Shown here piece after piece: positions 40,701 to 48,300 of a DNA stretch of 64,000 nucleotides (position 1 is the stretch's first letter; each line of letters starts with the position of its first letter). The translations under genes were made by a program, and so were the position numbers. The notes under the pieces are model-generated. The model was not told the DNA's origin. It ran no database searches and saw nothing but the letters and a program-made list of their open reading frames with translations. Source of the DNA: Micropterus salmoides (taxonomy: Eukaryota; Chordata; Actinopteri; Centrarchiformes; Centrarchidae); NCBI RefSeq assembly GCF_014851395.1, contig NW_024041150.1:5446891-5510890 (forward strand), written 5' to 3'.

Positions 40701-43700
40701 AGCGAATCTGACCCGGAGGCTCAACACGCGGCTATTTGGTGATTTTAATGATTTAATTTTTGTGTGACGAGACAAACATCTAAACAATAGAAGCATAGTC
40801 AGATTAACCTGCTAGAGGCCATCATACTGTACTGTATTCAATAACCAAGGTTTTCTTAGCACATCTTGTAAAATAGCTTTGAATAAAAGGAAAATCCTCC
40901 TCCACGTGACTTTCTTCATTGTTAGGTAGGAGTGTGACGACATATTAAAATGTTACGATATTTCTCCGTGGGGTGAAAAGGTGTTTCGTAATAGTGCGAC
41001 GGAGTGTGAGGGTGAAATTAGCACTTTTAAATCGTTTATGTGGCAGCATTTTGGGGACCAGGTAGAAACAATAAGTGACAGACAAGACACAAAATGAGTG
41101 TGTAGCAACATTTCAAAATGCACCTGCATTGTTTTGCATTTTGTAACTTTTTTCCCAGCCATATATTTCATCATTAAATCTTTCTTAAAAATAGTGTGTA
41201 GTCCCGTGAGCTCTGTGTATCAACACACCCCTAACATTAGGTGATACAAGTGCACCTTATAAATAAAATAAGAATAAGAAAATAAATGAAGGGAGACTGT
41301 AAAAGAAAAAAAGGTTTAAAGGTCTCTTAATTCCGTGTTGTTGTGCAGCTCGGCGGGCTGATGGAGGACGTGGAGGTGACCTCGGGGAATGTCCAGCAGC
41401 TGAAGCGGAACTATAAGGAGCTCGAGAAGCAGATCAATAGCACGGCCCGGACCAGTCAGGTCCAGTTCATGGAAACAGGGCTGGAGGTGGAGGCGGCGAG
41501 GGAGGTGGTGCTGAGGCAGGTGGGCGAGCTGGCGGGGAACCTGAGTCAGCAGGACCAACGGCTGCAGGACATGGAAGACGACATGGACAATCTGTACATC
41601 GCCCTCAACAAGCACAACACCGGGGACTGCGACTGCAAGGGGCTGATGGCCGCCGTGGCGCGACTGGAGAGGGGCGTGGCCAATGTGACAGAGCTGACCA
41701 ACGAGAACCGATTAGCCCTGGAGAACAGCGAGGGAGGGGAGGGGCAGTGGGCCGGGGCCAGCGACTGGGAGCCGGCAGTGGAGACGCTCCAATATGGCCT
41801 CCAGCAGGTATGAAAGATGAAACGTTAAAACAGTTTTCTAGTAGAGACTCATTTTGTATTCAAATTCTTTTTGAACAGACAGGAAGTCAAAGTACTGAGA
41901 CGGACTGACACGCTGCGAGTTTGAGTCTGAACATGAGATTTGTTGACAGGCAGAAAACTAGGGGAGACCGGGGGCAATTGTGACATCTCAAATTGCACCA
42001 ATCAGAAACGAGACAGAACCATGAAACTCATCATGTGGCCATCACTGGAGACAAACTTGTCAACGTTTTTAAGACTTATTTTTGAGCTATGCAACTAGTT
42101 ATTTTCATCTATAGTATTTTTCTGATGCTGATACGCTGATTCAGTCTTTTTTTGATGACCATTCTGTTGTATAATATTTGATGTCTTTGTCAAATATTAG
42201 CTTTTTCAATTAGGTAACACTGTGTTACAATTAACCCCTGAATCATGTAAAATAGTGTCCAGCTTAGAAAGAACATCAATATATATATATGTATTTTTTT
42301 TTCTGATAATTTTCAGAAAAGTGTTTGTGGTCAGTTTAAATATCCGGTGTATATTCTATATAATGTGTGTTTTGCAGCATAGTCCAATTGTTACATCTTT
42401 TGGCCATTTCATTCTGGGGACCGGGGTTCAATTCCCACTAAGAGCCATTTGCTCATGCTTTCAGTATCTTCAATGTCTCACGAAGTCGTCTTAACTTTAA
42501 ATACTGTAATAATAATATTATATCAACATATATTCATCAAGAGATCAACATTCTTTTGATTTTTAGTTTGTAGTGTTGAAGCTCAATCTAGAAAATAATA
42601 GACGATACTATCTTTCTAATAATGTCAGAAAAGTTTTCAGTTTAAACCTTTGTCTGTACGAAACCCTCGGTAGGGCTGACCCCGAAACAGTCGAAGCTTC
42701 GATGGGCGGAGCCTGATTCGACTGTCAGTCTCACAGTCGAAGCTTCGCAGCGAAACGAGGATCATTTTCATATTTTTGTTTTTAAACAGCCGGCTACTTG
42801 AAATAGACCAGCGAGGAACCGCGACGTGCATGCAGTTGTCGGCAGCACGGCAGCTTTGCAGCTTCTCAAGATTAATGGGCGCTACTGTGTGTAACCCCCC
42901 CCCCCAATCGCTTCGCACAAAAACACACCTGATTCGACTATATACATCCTTAGTCGGGGACAGCCCTAATCTTTGGGATTTATATGAAGGAATTATGTGT
43001 GTTTGCCTCTGCACGTGGGGGCAGACGTAACATTTCACATCAATACTGTGATTTTAACATTGCTTGTAAAAAAAAAAAGTGATGACTGTTAAGAAGTAAA
43101 ACACAAACACACCTCTAAAAAAATTGTATCCAGCTAGTTCCAGAAGTTCTTCAGCTATGACAAAGAAACCAAAAATTGTTACAATTGCCCCCGGTCTCCC
43201 CTGTATAATACACTACACTTATCTTTAAGTGAAACTACATCGCCCTCCTCCTGCAGGTGAAGGAGTCTCTGAACACGGAGCAGACCAGGACCGGGGCCCT
43301 GAACCGCAGCCTGTCCCAGCTGAGCAGCTCGTGGCGGTGGGTCTGGCCGAGGTCTCCGGGCTGAAGGAGACCGACAGGCGGCTGTTGGCGGAGATGCAGC
43401 ACCTGTCCGGCTCCTTTAACTCTCTGCTGAAAGACGCCATCCGACACAGCGACGTGCTGGAGCTGCTGCTCGGGGAGGAGGTGCTGGAGTTCCTGGAGTG
43501 GCCCGTCCAGGACCAGGAGCCCACTCCATCCCGGCCCTGAAGGAGCAGCTGAGGCACCTGCAGGAGCAGCTGAGAGGACACAACCTGAGCATCACGTCCC
43601 TGCTGGGCAACAGGCCAGGTACGAAGCACCTGCACGTTCTCACAGGGGTGGAAATAAAGTACTTTTACTCAGGGTAGTAGGAGTGTTTTCACTTTTTACT

Positions 43701-46217
43701 ACATTTATTTGCTAATTTTATTCGTTGCTTTGCGTATTTAGATTATTAATCCAAAATAGTATCAACAAATAAATGATGCCGCTGTATAATAAAAAAATTC
43801 AAGTATTTGGCAGTAAATAAAGGAATTAAAATGAGTTCCAGCTTCATCAGCTGCTACACTAAAGTGATTTTAATAATATAATTAATATTCTGAAATGCTC
43901 ACAATGACTACTTTGGTACTTTAACTACATTTTGATGCTGATATCTTTGTGGATTTACTTTGGTATTACTACTTTTACTTGAGTAAAAGATGTGAGTGCT
44001 TCCACCACCACTGCATTTTGATAAATCACTGTGAGTCCAGACAGTTTGTGACGGAGTGGAAACGAGTTTTGCAATATAAACATCTAAAATCTGGAGCCAG
44101 CCTCGCTCTGTTTGGGACTGTGAGCTGCTGAAGTTAACCTCTCTGCGGAGTTGTGGTGAGATTTCTGTCTGATCACAAGTGTTTTCAGTTAGTTTTGGTT
44201 TCCACCTCCTTCCGCCTCATCAACATGCAGTCCCACACTGATCACATCTGCAGGGCAAAATAATAAATAACTGTTTTCCTTGTTGCTGAATCCAAAACAG
44301 TCTTTAGTGAATTTAGTTGCTGTCACAAGAAGTGAAGTACTTTTGAAACTAGGTACTTTTGAGGAACAAGTACAAACGATAGTCAGTATGTTGGACACGA
44401 CTGCGCTGTAAAGGATGGAGGACAAAATCCTCCATCCTCTCTGTCTGTGTTGCCGATCTTTGGATTCGGGACATGGCCGGTGTTTACTGGCTGTTGCAAA
44501 AAGGTTTGTATGTTTTGTAATCCCATGCAATATGGATTATATAAATATCGTCTTAGCATACCGAGTCTGCAGTTTGCATGCAAACATCAGCAGGACACGA
44601 TCCAGTACTGGAGCCAGTGCATCTTAACCAAACAGCAGCTTTCTGAATTTTAGCTGGATGTTTAACTTTCTCCATCTCCGTGCGCACGTAGATACGTTTG
44701 TGTATTTTAACACCAGTATACCAACAACATGCCACAGAACATCACTCTCTCTCTGTCATCTTGGTAAATATTTCATTTTCCATATTTGCTGTGGTTACTC
44801 CATTTTAACACCGACTGACCTTCAGACCAGCTGATGGGCCCAGTCGTTCTGTCCTCAGGTCCAGACTAACCTACCTGCAGACCACAGTGTTGTTGCTTTC
44901 ATGGGGTTTTTAGACAAAGGGAACAGGAAGTGAAATATTATGACCATTGGCGATTTGATTCATTTGGAGGGCACAAAATTCTGCTGCAGGGAAAAAAAGT
45001 ATTTTGACAGCTGGTGAGCTCTGAAGAAACACTTCCTGAGGGTTGGTTGTTTTATGCACCAATAAAAGTAAACCGCCACAGTGTTTTGAGAATGTTTGAT
45101 TGAAGCAGCGAGAGGAGACAGTAGATGAGGGACATCTTAAACCCCGTGGCCCCCAGGTCAGGTTTTCTTACACTGAGTGTCATTTTTGCTCCCAGGAGCC
45201 AGAGAGGAGGTTCCATCTGCTGACCAGCCCTCCTCCCACCTCCTCACTGACGACTGGCTCCCGACTGGCAGCGTGAGGAGGAGCAGCAGCGGAGTAGCAT
45301 CCAGGGAGCGTCAGGTCCTCCTCCAGCCCGAGGGGAGGCGTCCGGAGCACGGAGGAGACGGCAGCGATCTGTGGAACCTGGAGAGAGCCGTGGAGGAGCT
45401 GGAGCTGAAGGTGCTCCGGCTGGAGGAGAAACTCAGCAACACTTCTGCAGAGAGAGAGGCGGCGGCCGGCGGCGTGGAAGCCAAACTGCAGGCGGAGGTG
45501 AAGTGGCTGAAGAGAGGGCTGGAGGAACATCTGAGGGTGTTCAAGAACGTCTTCAGTAATGCTGAAGTGCTGGCGGGATCTGACGCCACGCTGGAGCTCG
45601 ATAAACTGTGGCAGCTGGTGAAGGACAAAGACGGGAAGAAAGAGAAGAAGAAGCGAGGAGGCGGAAACCATCGAAGCAGGAGGGAGTCATCAGGTGAGGT
45701 CGACTAAATAGCTGTTTCCAGCTGAGCAGCTGCAGCAAGTCTCTCAGTCTGAGTAGTCCTTGCCGAGGTCCAGGTGTTTTTTCTGGTTCCAGTCTCAATC
45801 AACAGACTCCTGACCCTGCTTTTCTCTCCAGGTGTTGCTCCTGTCCCGTCCAGCCTATCAGAGGCCGGATCCCCCCTGAGCGTCTCGACCGGCGTCATCG
45901 TGTTAGAAGCATCTCTGAACCGGGGTCAGTTTTTCTCCGACGCCGGCACCTTCACGGCTCCCGTGAGCGGGATCTACCTGTTCGTCCTCACCTTGGACCT
46001 GAGGCCGGGCCCCGCCCACGTGGTCCTGAGGAGGGGGTCTGGCGGGGGTCTGGCGTCTGTACACCGACAGGAGGCGGTGGAGCCGGGACCGGTCACCGGC
46101 GTGGGCCTCCTGCAGCTGAGCGAGGGGGAGGAGGTGCGGCTGGAACTGAAGGGAGGTGCGTGGGCGGAGTCAGAGGACAATGTGTTCACCGTGCTGCTGC
46201 TCCACCGGACCACCTGA
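9148..46217 (+). CDS. mmrn2: Multimerin-2, 11 exons, EMI/coiled-coil/C1q protein
   Basis: Secreted, multimer-forming extracellular-matrix glycoprotein. In mammals the family member is made by endothelium and binds CLEC14A, CD93 and VEGF-A. Eleven exons join with consistent phases: 9148-9404, 21655-21777, 24253-24359, 25754-25819, 31363-31566, 38703-39151, 39287-39487, 41349-41807, 43257-43618, 45196-45693 and 45832-46217. The product is about 1037 aa: signal peptide (1-25), acidic/Gly-rich linker (30-60), EMI domain with its Cys pattern and WRCCPG (87-161), His-rich linker (226-250), coiled coils (about 265-880) and gC1q (about 915-1035). The lack of EGF and collagen segments favours MMRN2 over MMRN1 or EMILIN1/2. 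Human MMRN2 is 949 aa. Exons sum to 3112 nt, two short of a full frame, because exon 9 has two single-base breaks. Confidence 0.85.
9920..10146. mobile_element. hAT-type relic
   Basis: The right end 'gaggttgggaaccactg' is a classic hAT terminal inverted repeat preceded by 'ggtgaccctttggagggtc'. The left terminus is not recognisable, so this is a truncated copy. Confidence 0.45.
10925..11350. repeat. A/T-rich low-complexity block
   Basis: Interrupted repeats of aaataaa, aaatata and aataat, with short GT runs near 11165 and 11233-11260. All frames give only low-complexity Phe/Tyr/Ile or Lys/Asn peptides. It contains no gene. Confidence 0.8.
12599..13630. mobile_element. Degenerate PIF/Harbinger element
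   Basis: The ends 'gggtcagattcacta' and 'tagtaaatcgggccc' are imperfect inverted repeats of the GGGCCCGATTTACTA type. TAA-like flanks agree with the 3-bp target site of this superfamily. Inside lies a relic of the HARBI1-like nuclease (see 13155-13388). The element is about 1.03 kb, far shorter than an autonomous copy. Confidence 0.7.
13155..13388 (+). pseudogene. HARBI1-like transposase fragment
   Basis: The frame reads RLSSRAMLELFADLRADLEP then TRRS, and later RGSFQHTVAVSAGVS. Both blocks are typical of the N-terminal part of Harbinger DDE nucleases, but the segment between them is deleted or scrambled and the DDE catalytic region is absent. It is non-functional, an internal part of the element at 12599-13630. 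Confidence 0.7.
14711..15085. mobile_element. P-element-like MITE, copy 1 (375 bp)
   Basis: The terminal inverted repeat 'aattgacccttcgctaagcc' with 'acg' matches the right end 'cgtggcttagcgaagggtc' with 'aatt'. A second copy of the same family is at 31592-32743. The inside carries a THAP-domain fragment, linking the family to P-element/THAP9-type transposons. No clear 8-bp target duplication is visible. Confidence 0.7.
14864..15000 (+). pseudogene. THAP-domain fragment of a P-type transposase
   Basis: Translation begins MVKRCS, then with a one-base shift continues CHSYNRYPERLKGEVRF, ILFPKPKTNPDKCRLWI. This is the THAP zinc-finger signature: the first Cys pair, the basic loop, the F-x-FP motif and the R-x-W motif. 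It stops soon after, so only the DNA-binding module remains and it is frameshifted. Confidence 0.65.
20120..20610 (+). repeat. Dispersed repeat family R2, copy 1
   Basis: It shares ordered blocks with 35780-36345: 'atcagtttgtaacgc', 'gatatttaacagta', 'agtcaacatt', 'accaagtactttt' and 'agtctaaccggacgttgc'. No ORF survives. It is a mobile element of unclear class. Confidence 0.65.
20680..20890 (+). repeat. Dispersed repeat family R3
   Basis: It shares 'gagtttttaaagatt', 'acagacaggaagtca' and 'cggactgacatg' with 3965-4120 and 41870-41955. It is a non-coding dispersed repeat. Confidence 0.55.
21655..21777 (+). CDS. mmrn2: mmrn2 exon 2: N-terminal half of the EMI domain
   Basis: It encodes NWCAFVQNRVVTVAMECGTE and on to SPCPSGTPDCELVM. 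The NWC start and the spaced Cys residues are the hallmark of EMI domains. The C-P-x-G-x-P-D-C block is the multimerin form rather than the EMILIN form. Acceptor GCAG at 21651-21654, donor GTGAGT at 21778; it ends with two bases. Confidence 0.9.
21785..22230 (-). mobile_element. LINE reverse-transcriptase relic (Rex1/L2-like)
   Basis: Read on the minus strand this segment resembles the C-terminal RT/thumb region of a fish non-LTR retrotransposon (SRLDYC-like region through a 'GPKYISDLL'-like region), broken by several stops. It begins only a few bases after the mmrn2 exon 2 donor. It is a dead 5'-truncated copy. Confidence 0.6.
22881..23095. mobile_element. Short MITE with 'ctttcacacc' ends
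   Basis: 'gctttcacacc' at the left and 'ggtgtgaaagc' at the right are inverted repeats. The inside is filled with repeated 'ggtccggac' blocks. This is a short non-autonomous DNA transposon type common in fish. The overlapping short ORFs are fortuitous. Confidence 0.6.
24253..24359 (+). CDS. mmrn2: mmrn2 exon 3: C-terminal half of the EMI domain
   Basis: It encodes YKLATRPVYRQKQKTFTALL, then WRCCPGHGGNNCEDT. W-R-C-C-P-G is the diagnostic EMI terminus. Acceptor GTGCAG at 24247-24252, donor GTGGGT at 24360, phase 1 out. Confidence 0.9.
24360..25753 (+). other. mmrn2 intron 3 (1.4 kb)
   Basis: Contains a probable short hAT relic between 'cagtggtcc' (24763) and 'ggttgagaaccac' (to about 24973), and a segment near 25080-25130 related to the repeat at 46985-47010. 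No coding exon. Confidence 0.5.
25754..25819 (+). CDS. mmrn2: mmrn2 exon 4: short linker after EMI
   Basis: A 66-nt exon encoding VPDAQLDSGSSALGGRSETA then RT. It keeps phase 1 on both sides, so it could be skipped without a frameshift. Acceptor CTGACAG, donor GTACGA. Confidence 0.75.
26270..26460 (+). mobile_element. hAT-family fragment
   Basis: 'ctggggacgctggggacatg' and 'gtcacctgccccttgaatt' also occur, in the same order, at 33690-34200. It is a short internally deleted copy. Confidence 0.5.
28540..28590 (+). repeat. (GGAA)n / (GGAT)n microsatellite
   Basis: About a dozen tetranucleotide units of ggaa interrupted by ggat. Confidence 0.85.
28715..28920 (+). repeat. Dispersed repeat family R1, copy 2 (partial)
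   Basis: 'gaccatatttggacaagagg', 'agctaatttggctagcaag' and 'ggatgcaaatttcc' correspond to the first half of the copies at 7290 and 30855. Confidence 0.55.
30855..31275 (+). repeat. Dispersed repeat family R1, copy 3
   Basis: Nearly identical to copy 1 over 'cctgcttcctggtctctg' through 'gagaccagaaactcatcag'. It ends about 90 bases before mmrn2 exon 5. Confidence 0.7.
31363..31566 (+). CDS. mmrn2: mmrn2 exon 5: His-rich linker
   Basis: It encodes DVQQLQRGDPNREQ..., then a stretch (31485-31559) with 12 His in 25 residues, including HHHH. The linker lies between the EMI domain and the coiled coils. Acceptor TTTCAG, donor GTGAGT at 31567; phases 1 in and 1 out match exons 4 and 6. Confidence 0.8.
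31592..32743. mobile_element. P-element-like MITE, copy 2 (1.15 kb)
   Basis: The left end 'gaccgttcgctaagccacgc' and the right end 'gcgtggcttagcgaagggtc' repeat the termini of 14711-15085. It starts about 25 bases after the exon 5 donor. The inside holds a long (TA)n run and sequence not found in copy 1, so it may be a longer internal-deletion derivative or contain a nested insertion. A 125-codon minus-strand frame (32328-32705) shows no convincing transposase motif. Confidence 0.65.
31693..31743. repeat. (TA)n microsatellite
   Basis: About 25 uninterrupted TA units inside the P-like element. Confidence 0.95.
32898..32992. repeat. (GT)n and (CA)n pair
   Basis: A (GT)n run at 32898-32918 and a (CA)n run at 32971-32991 face each other about 50 bases apart and could form a hairpin. 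Confidence 0.7.
33343..33573. mobile_element. Mariner/Tc1-type relic
   Basis: 'gatcagccgtaacattatga' and 'tcataatgttatggctgatc' are inverted terminal repeats. The inside retains 'ggcggcaaaagagagaccta', typical of the 3' part of vertebrate mariner copies. It is a short internally deleted element. Confidence 0.7.
33690..34320 (+). mobile_element. hAT-family fragment
   Basis: Begins 'ccctggggacgctggggaca' and contains 'gaggagggaagactaaatcc' and 'gtcacctgccacctgaatt', which recur inverted within 2944-3761 and partly at 26270-26460. Confidence 0.6.
35780..36345 (+). repeat. Dispersed repeat family R2, copy 2
   Basis: Matches 20120-20610 block by block, for example 'gtctaaccggacgttgcata' in both. 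Confidence 0.65.
38703..39151 (+). CDS. mmrn2: mmrn2 exon 6: first coiled-coil block
   Basis: 150 codons: an Ala/Pro-rich lead (AVDGVDAAAAFPYPQAPAAL), then heptads (LQPVLEGFNRSLEHLSRQVG) rich in Leu, Glu and Gln. One N-glycosylation sequon (NRS) and another (NLT) are present. Acceptor TTCAG, donor GTCAGT at 39152, phase 0 out. Confidence 0.85.
39287..39487 (+). CDS. mmrn2: mmrn2 exon 7: coiled coil with Pro-rich insert
   Basis: 67 codons beginning VSLQAMNATLAELKLEQDQT. A Pro-rich break (PPPTQSPPRLPPPQP) interrupts the heptads before ALWEAIERLDNMVVNNTVK. Acceptor CCTAG, donor GTGCGT, phase 0 on both sides. Confidence 0.85.
39488..41348 (+). other. mmrn2 intron 7 (1.9 kb)
   Basis: No gene. 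About 40160-40240 ('aataaactttatttatagag' onward) resembles the 3' end of a fish retroposon. The rest is AT-rich. Confidence 0.5.
41349..41807 (+). CDS. mmrn2: mmrn2 exon 8: coiled coil with CDC motif
   Basis: 153 codons, LGGLMEDVEVTSGNVQQLKR onward. It has sequons NST, NLS and NVT, and a Cys pair (GDCDCKG at about 41624-41641) that could form intersubunit disulfides during multimer assembly. Phase 0 on both sides; acceptor TGTGCAG, donor GTATGA. Confidence 0.88.
41960..43205. mobile_element. Probable 1.25-kb DNA transposon filling intron 8
   Basis: The left end 'aggggagaccgggggcaatt' and the right end 'aattgcccccggtctcccct' are perfect inverted repeats of about 20 bases. No transposase frame survives, and a second MITE (42671-42968) sits inside. 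Confidence 0.75.
42671..42968. mobile_element. Short hAT-like MITE nested in intron 8
   Basis: The ends 'tagggctgaccccgaa' and 'tcggggacagcccta' are inverted repeats. It includes 'cagtcgaagcttcg' repeated twice and an 11-base C run. Confidence 0.65.
43257..43618 (+). CDS. mmrn2: mmrn2 exon 9: coiled coil with two frame breaks
   Basis: The exon starts in frame with exon 8 (VKESLNTEQTRTGALNRSLS). The sensible frame then moves by one base between about 43317 and 43335 (to LVAVGLAEVSGLKETDRRLL...) and again between about 43510 and 43535 (to IPALKEQLRHLQEQLRGHNL). The third frame ends in the phase that exon 10 requires. The literal frame would stop at 43362-43364, and the second at 43538-43540. 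Each shift equals one missing base. I infer sequencing or assembly errors; a true loss-of-function allele is the alternative. Confidence 0.75.
43619..45195 (+). other. mmrn2 intron 9 (1.6 kb)
   Basis: Contains the MITE above. 44190-45170 has no supported gene; its ORFs on both strands have no homology I recognise. Confidence 0.5.
43645..44013. mobile_element. MITE of the 'ggtggaa ... ttccaccacc' type
   Basis: 'ggggtggaaataaagtactt' and 'gtgcttccaccacc' are inverted ends, with 'acttttactt' repeats inside. It begins 26 bases after the exon 9 donor. A related copy is at 56713-57116. Confidence 0.6.
45196..45693 (+). CDS. mmrn2: mmrn2 exon 10: last coiled-coil block
   Basis: 166 codons: a Ser/Arg-rich lead, the heptad block LERAVEELELKVLRLEEKLS, then a strongly basic segment (KDKDGKKEKKKRGGGNHRS) just before the C1q domain. 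Phase 1 in and out; donor GTGAGG. Confidence 0.85.
45832..46217 (+). CDS. mmrn2: mmrn2 exon 11: C-terminal C1q domain
   Basis: About 128 codons to the TGA at 46215-46217. The domain shows the conserved C1q core: F-x-A-P-V-S-G-I-Y-L-F in GTFTAPVSGIYLFVLTLDL, then VGLLQLSEGEEVRLEL and a terminal VFTVLLL strand. The lead is short and has no collagen Gly-X-Y repeat. C1q heads trimerise and mediate multimer assembly and ligand binding. Confidence 0.92.
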
Positions 46218-46614
46218 GGGCGCTGTGGACCAATCAGCTGACAGCTGGAGGAAAGACGCTGATCAGAGACTCTGGGAGGGGCGGAGTCAGAATTTGTTTT
46301 AAAAATGAGAATTTAACATTCGCTGGATTCCAGCCGGTGGAGGCGTTAATCCAAAGCCCCTTACAGTATCACCGAGGTTTACTTGTGTTGCGTCCGGAGG
46401 GATTCAAACCCTCAAACCACCAGTCAGTTCTGATAAATCTGGGAACTGCAGGTCAGAGTCTGAGCTCCACAAACGTCTCAGGCTGGACCTCCAACTCGAC
46501 AACAAGAAGAGGTCAAAAACACGCAAACCGAGATGAAACTGACCTTCAAGTGAAGACCCAAATTAAAGCAGGAGTTTCAGTGTCTTTGTGTTCAAACACA
46601 GCGCTGGAGCGAGG

Positions 46615-47010
46615 AAGTTAGCAGCCTAGCTTAGCATAAAGACTAGAAGCAGGTGGAAACAGCTAGCCTGGTGCAAACTACTAAAACACACCGACAAACC
46701 GTTGTTCGAACTGTAAGCTAACGCAGCAGTTTGTGGTTTTAGTGGGAGTTACTTTGATGCCCTGAACATCAAGCAGCATTTCCGTCATTGTTGGTTTGGT
46801 TTTCAGTCACTGCACCAACATGAAAACACTTCCAGCATGCAACTTCCCCTGAAACCACAAACTGAGGTTTAATCTGTACACTAACAGCAAAGCAGAGCAA
46901 CACGTTAGTGATCTTGGTTGGTGGATGTTTTGCCACGGGGCAGAGCCAGGTTAGCGGTTTCCAGCCTTTATGCTAAGCTAGGCTAACCACGTCCTGACTC
47001 CTGCTCCAAA
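46615..47010. mobile_element. Palindromic 'agcttagcataaagact' element
   Basis: 'agcctagcttagcataaaga' near the left and 'cctttatgctaagctaggct' near the right are long inverted repeats. A related single arm is at 21370-21450. It lies 400 bases downstream of the mmrn2 stop, so it may be transcribed as part of the 3' UTR and fold as a hairpin. Confidence 0.65.
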
Positions 47011-47728
47011 AACCCAAAGCAATGACGTTATTTAGTGAATCTCCAATCTGCTAACTTACAAAAAGAACCGTTACCACGATTAGTCACCAGTGCTCCTCAG
47101 TAAACCGCACAGACCGCTGCCCAGAGAAGTGGACCCACAATGCCTCGCTCTACTTGCAACACAACAAGCTTTCAGCCATCAAGAGTATTTGATTGATCCG
47201 GTTACTCAGCTCTGACAGGATGTGCCGTCGACCCTGCTGTGTCACTTTAACATTCTTTATCTTCAGAAAAAACCTGACCACAGACGTTTTCTGTGTGAAG
47301 AGGGGAAAAGGACAAAGTAGAAAGGTTCAAGTCTTTACGTCCTCTGTCTTTGAAGGGATTCTTTTTACTTTGCATACTGAAAATATTTTGTAAAGTCGCC
47401 TGTATCTGTAATGTTTGTAAAGTACCAGTATCGTTACGTAAACACACACAGAGCAGAATATATTTATCTAACAGCTGAGCCGCATGTTGGAGCAGAAGGT
47501 GAATGTGTTTATCTAAAGAGTCACCAGGCTGTAACTTAAAACAGTTTGTATGATGTTACAACACTGCAAACACACACGAGATTTATTTCCTGCTTTCTCT
47601 TATTTTTTCAGGGGTTTATGACGCATTAAACTCATATTATTATTATTTTATTTTGGGCGTCTACTGTTTTAATGTTAAAAACATTATCATACTGTCTATT
47701 GCTGCAGCACCTCTGGTAACCCTCTGAC

Positions 47729-48300
47729 TCTGAAAAGTGAAGCCAACGCTGAAGTAACAAACCTGCATTCTCCTTTTCCTTTAGTGTTACAGTAACGTCA
47801 ACAAGCAGGAACCTCCTGGTCTGTCGTAAACCTGCGTCCTCTCCAGCAGCCAGCAGGGGGCGACTCCAGCGGCTGCAGAAAGAAACTGTTTCCACTTGTC
47901 AGCTGATTTATTACCTCAGTAAACACTTTCCTGATGAGTTTATGGTCTCAGTCGCTAGTTTCAAGTCTTCTTCAACACAGCATGATGTTCATTTAGTAAA
48001 TTATGGTCCCATTTAGAGGAACAGAGACCAGGAAGCAGGGGAGGCTTTAGGGCGGGGCTACCTTGTGGTTGACAAGTCGCTACCATGGTGACCAGTCAAT
48101 CAGGATAGAGGCGACTCGTATCCGCTGCTGACAAAGCTTATTAGGAGGCGGCTGTAAATTCTGGTAAGTACATTTTGTTTAGAAATTTAGCATCCCAGCA
48201 TTTTGGATGAACCTCGCTAACCAAGCTAGCTAGCGTAAAAACCAAGATGGCGACGGCCGCAATGCCAAGCTCGAACTACAAGTCCATCCATACAGTAACA
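47729..48300 (-). repeat. Dispersed repeat family R1, copy 4 (inverted)
   Basis: Reverse complement of 7290-7860. It shares 'cagccagcagggggcgact' and 'cagagaccaggaagcagg' in inverted orientation. Confidence 0.7.

Larger units (their letters stand above)
41808..43256 (+). other. mmrn2 intron 8 (1.4 kb)
   Basis: Contains an R3 fragment (41870-41955) and a hAT-like MITE (42671-42968). 'ccgggggcaattgtgacatc' near 41968 reappears inverted near 43177-43200 ('acaattgcccccggtctccc'), so the whole block 41960-43205 is probably one DNA transposon that nearly fills the intron. Confidence 0.5.

Noticed and set aside
43257..43618. mmrn2 as a true pseudogene
   Set aside because: Ten of eleven exons, all splice sites and both domains are intact; only two single-base breaks occur, and similar breaks affect the neighbouring gene.
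45180..45671. 163-codon minus-strand ORF opposite mmrn2 exon 10
   Set aside because: A shadow of the GC-rich sense exon; the plus strand has the heptads, splice sites and phase.
9148..46217. Identification of the plus-strand gene as EMILIN1/2 or multimerin-1
   Set aside because: There is no collagen-like Gly-X-Y segment (EMILIN1/2), no EGF-like domain or long pre-EMI region (MMRN1), and a C1q domain is present (unlike EMILIN3). USP54 next door also fits the MMRN2 chromosome.
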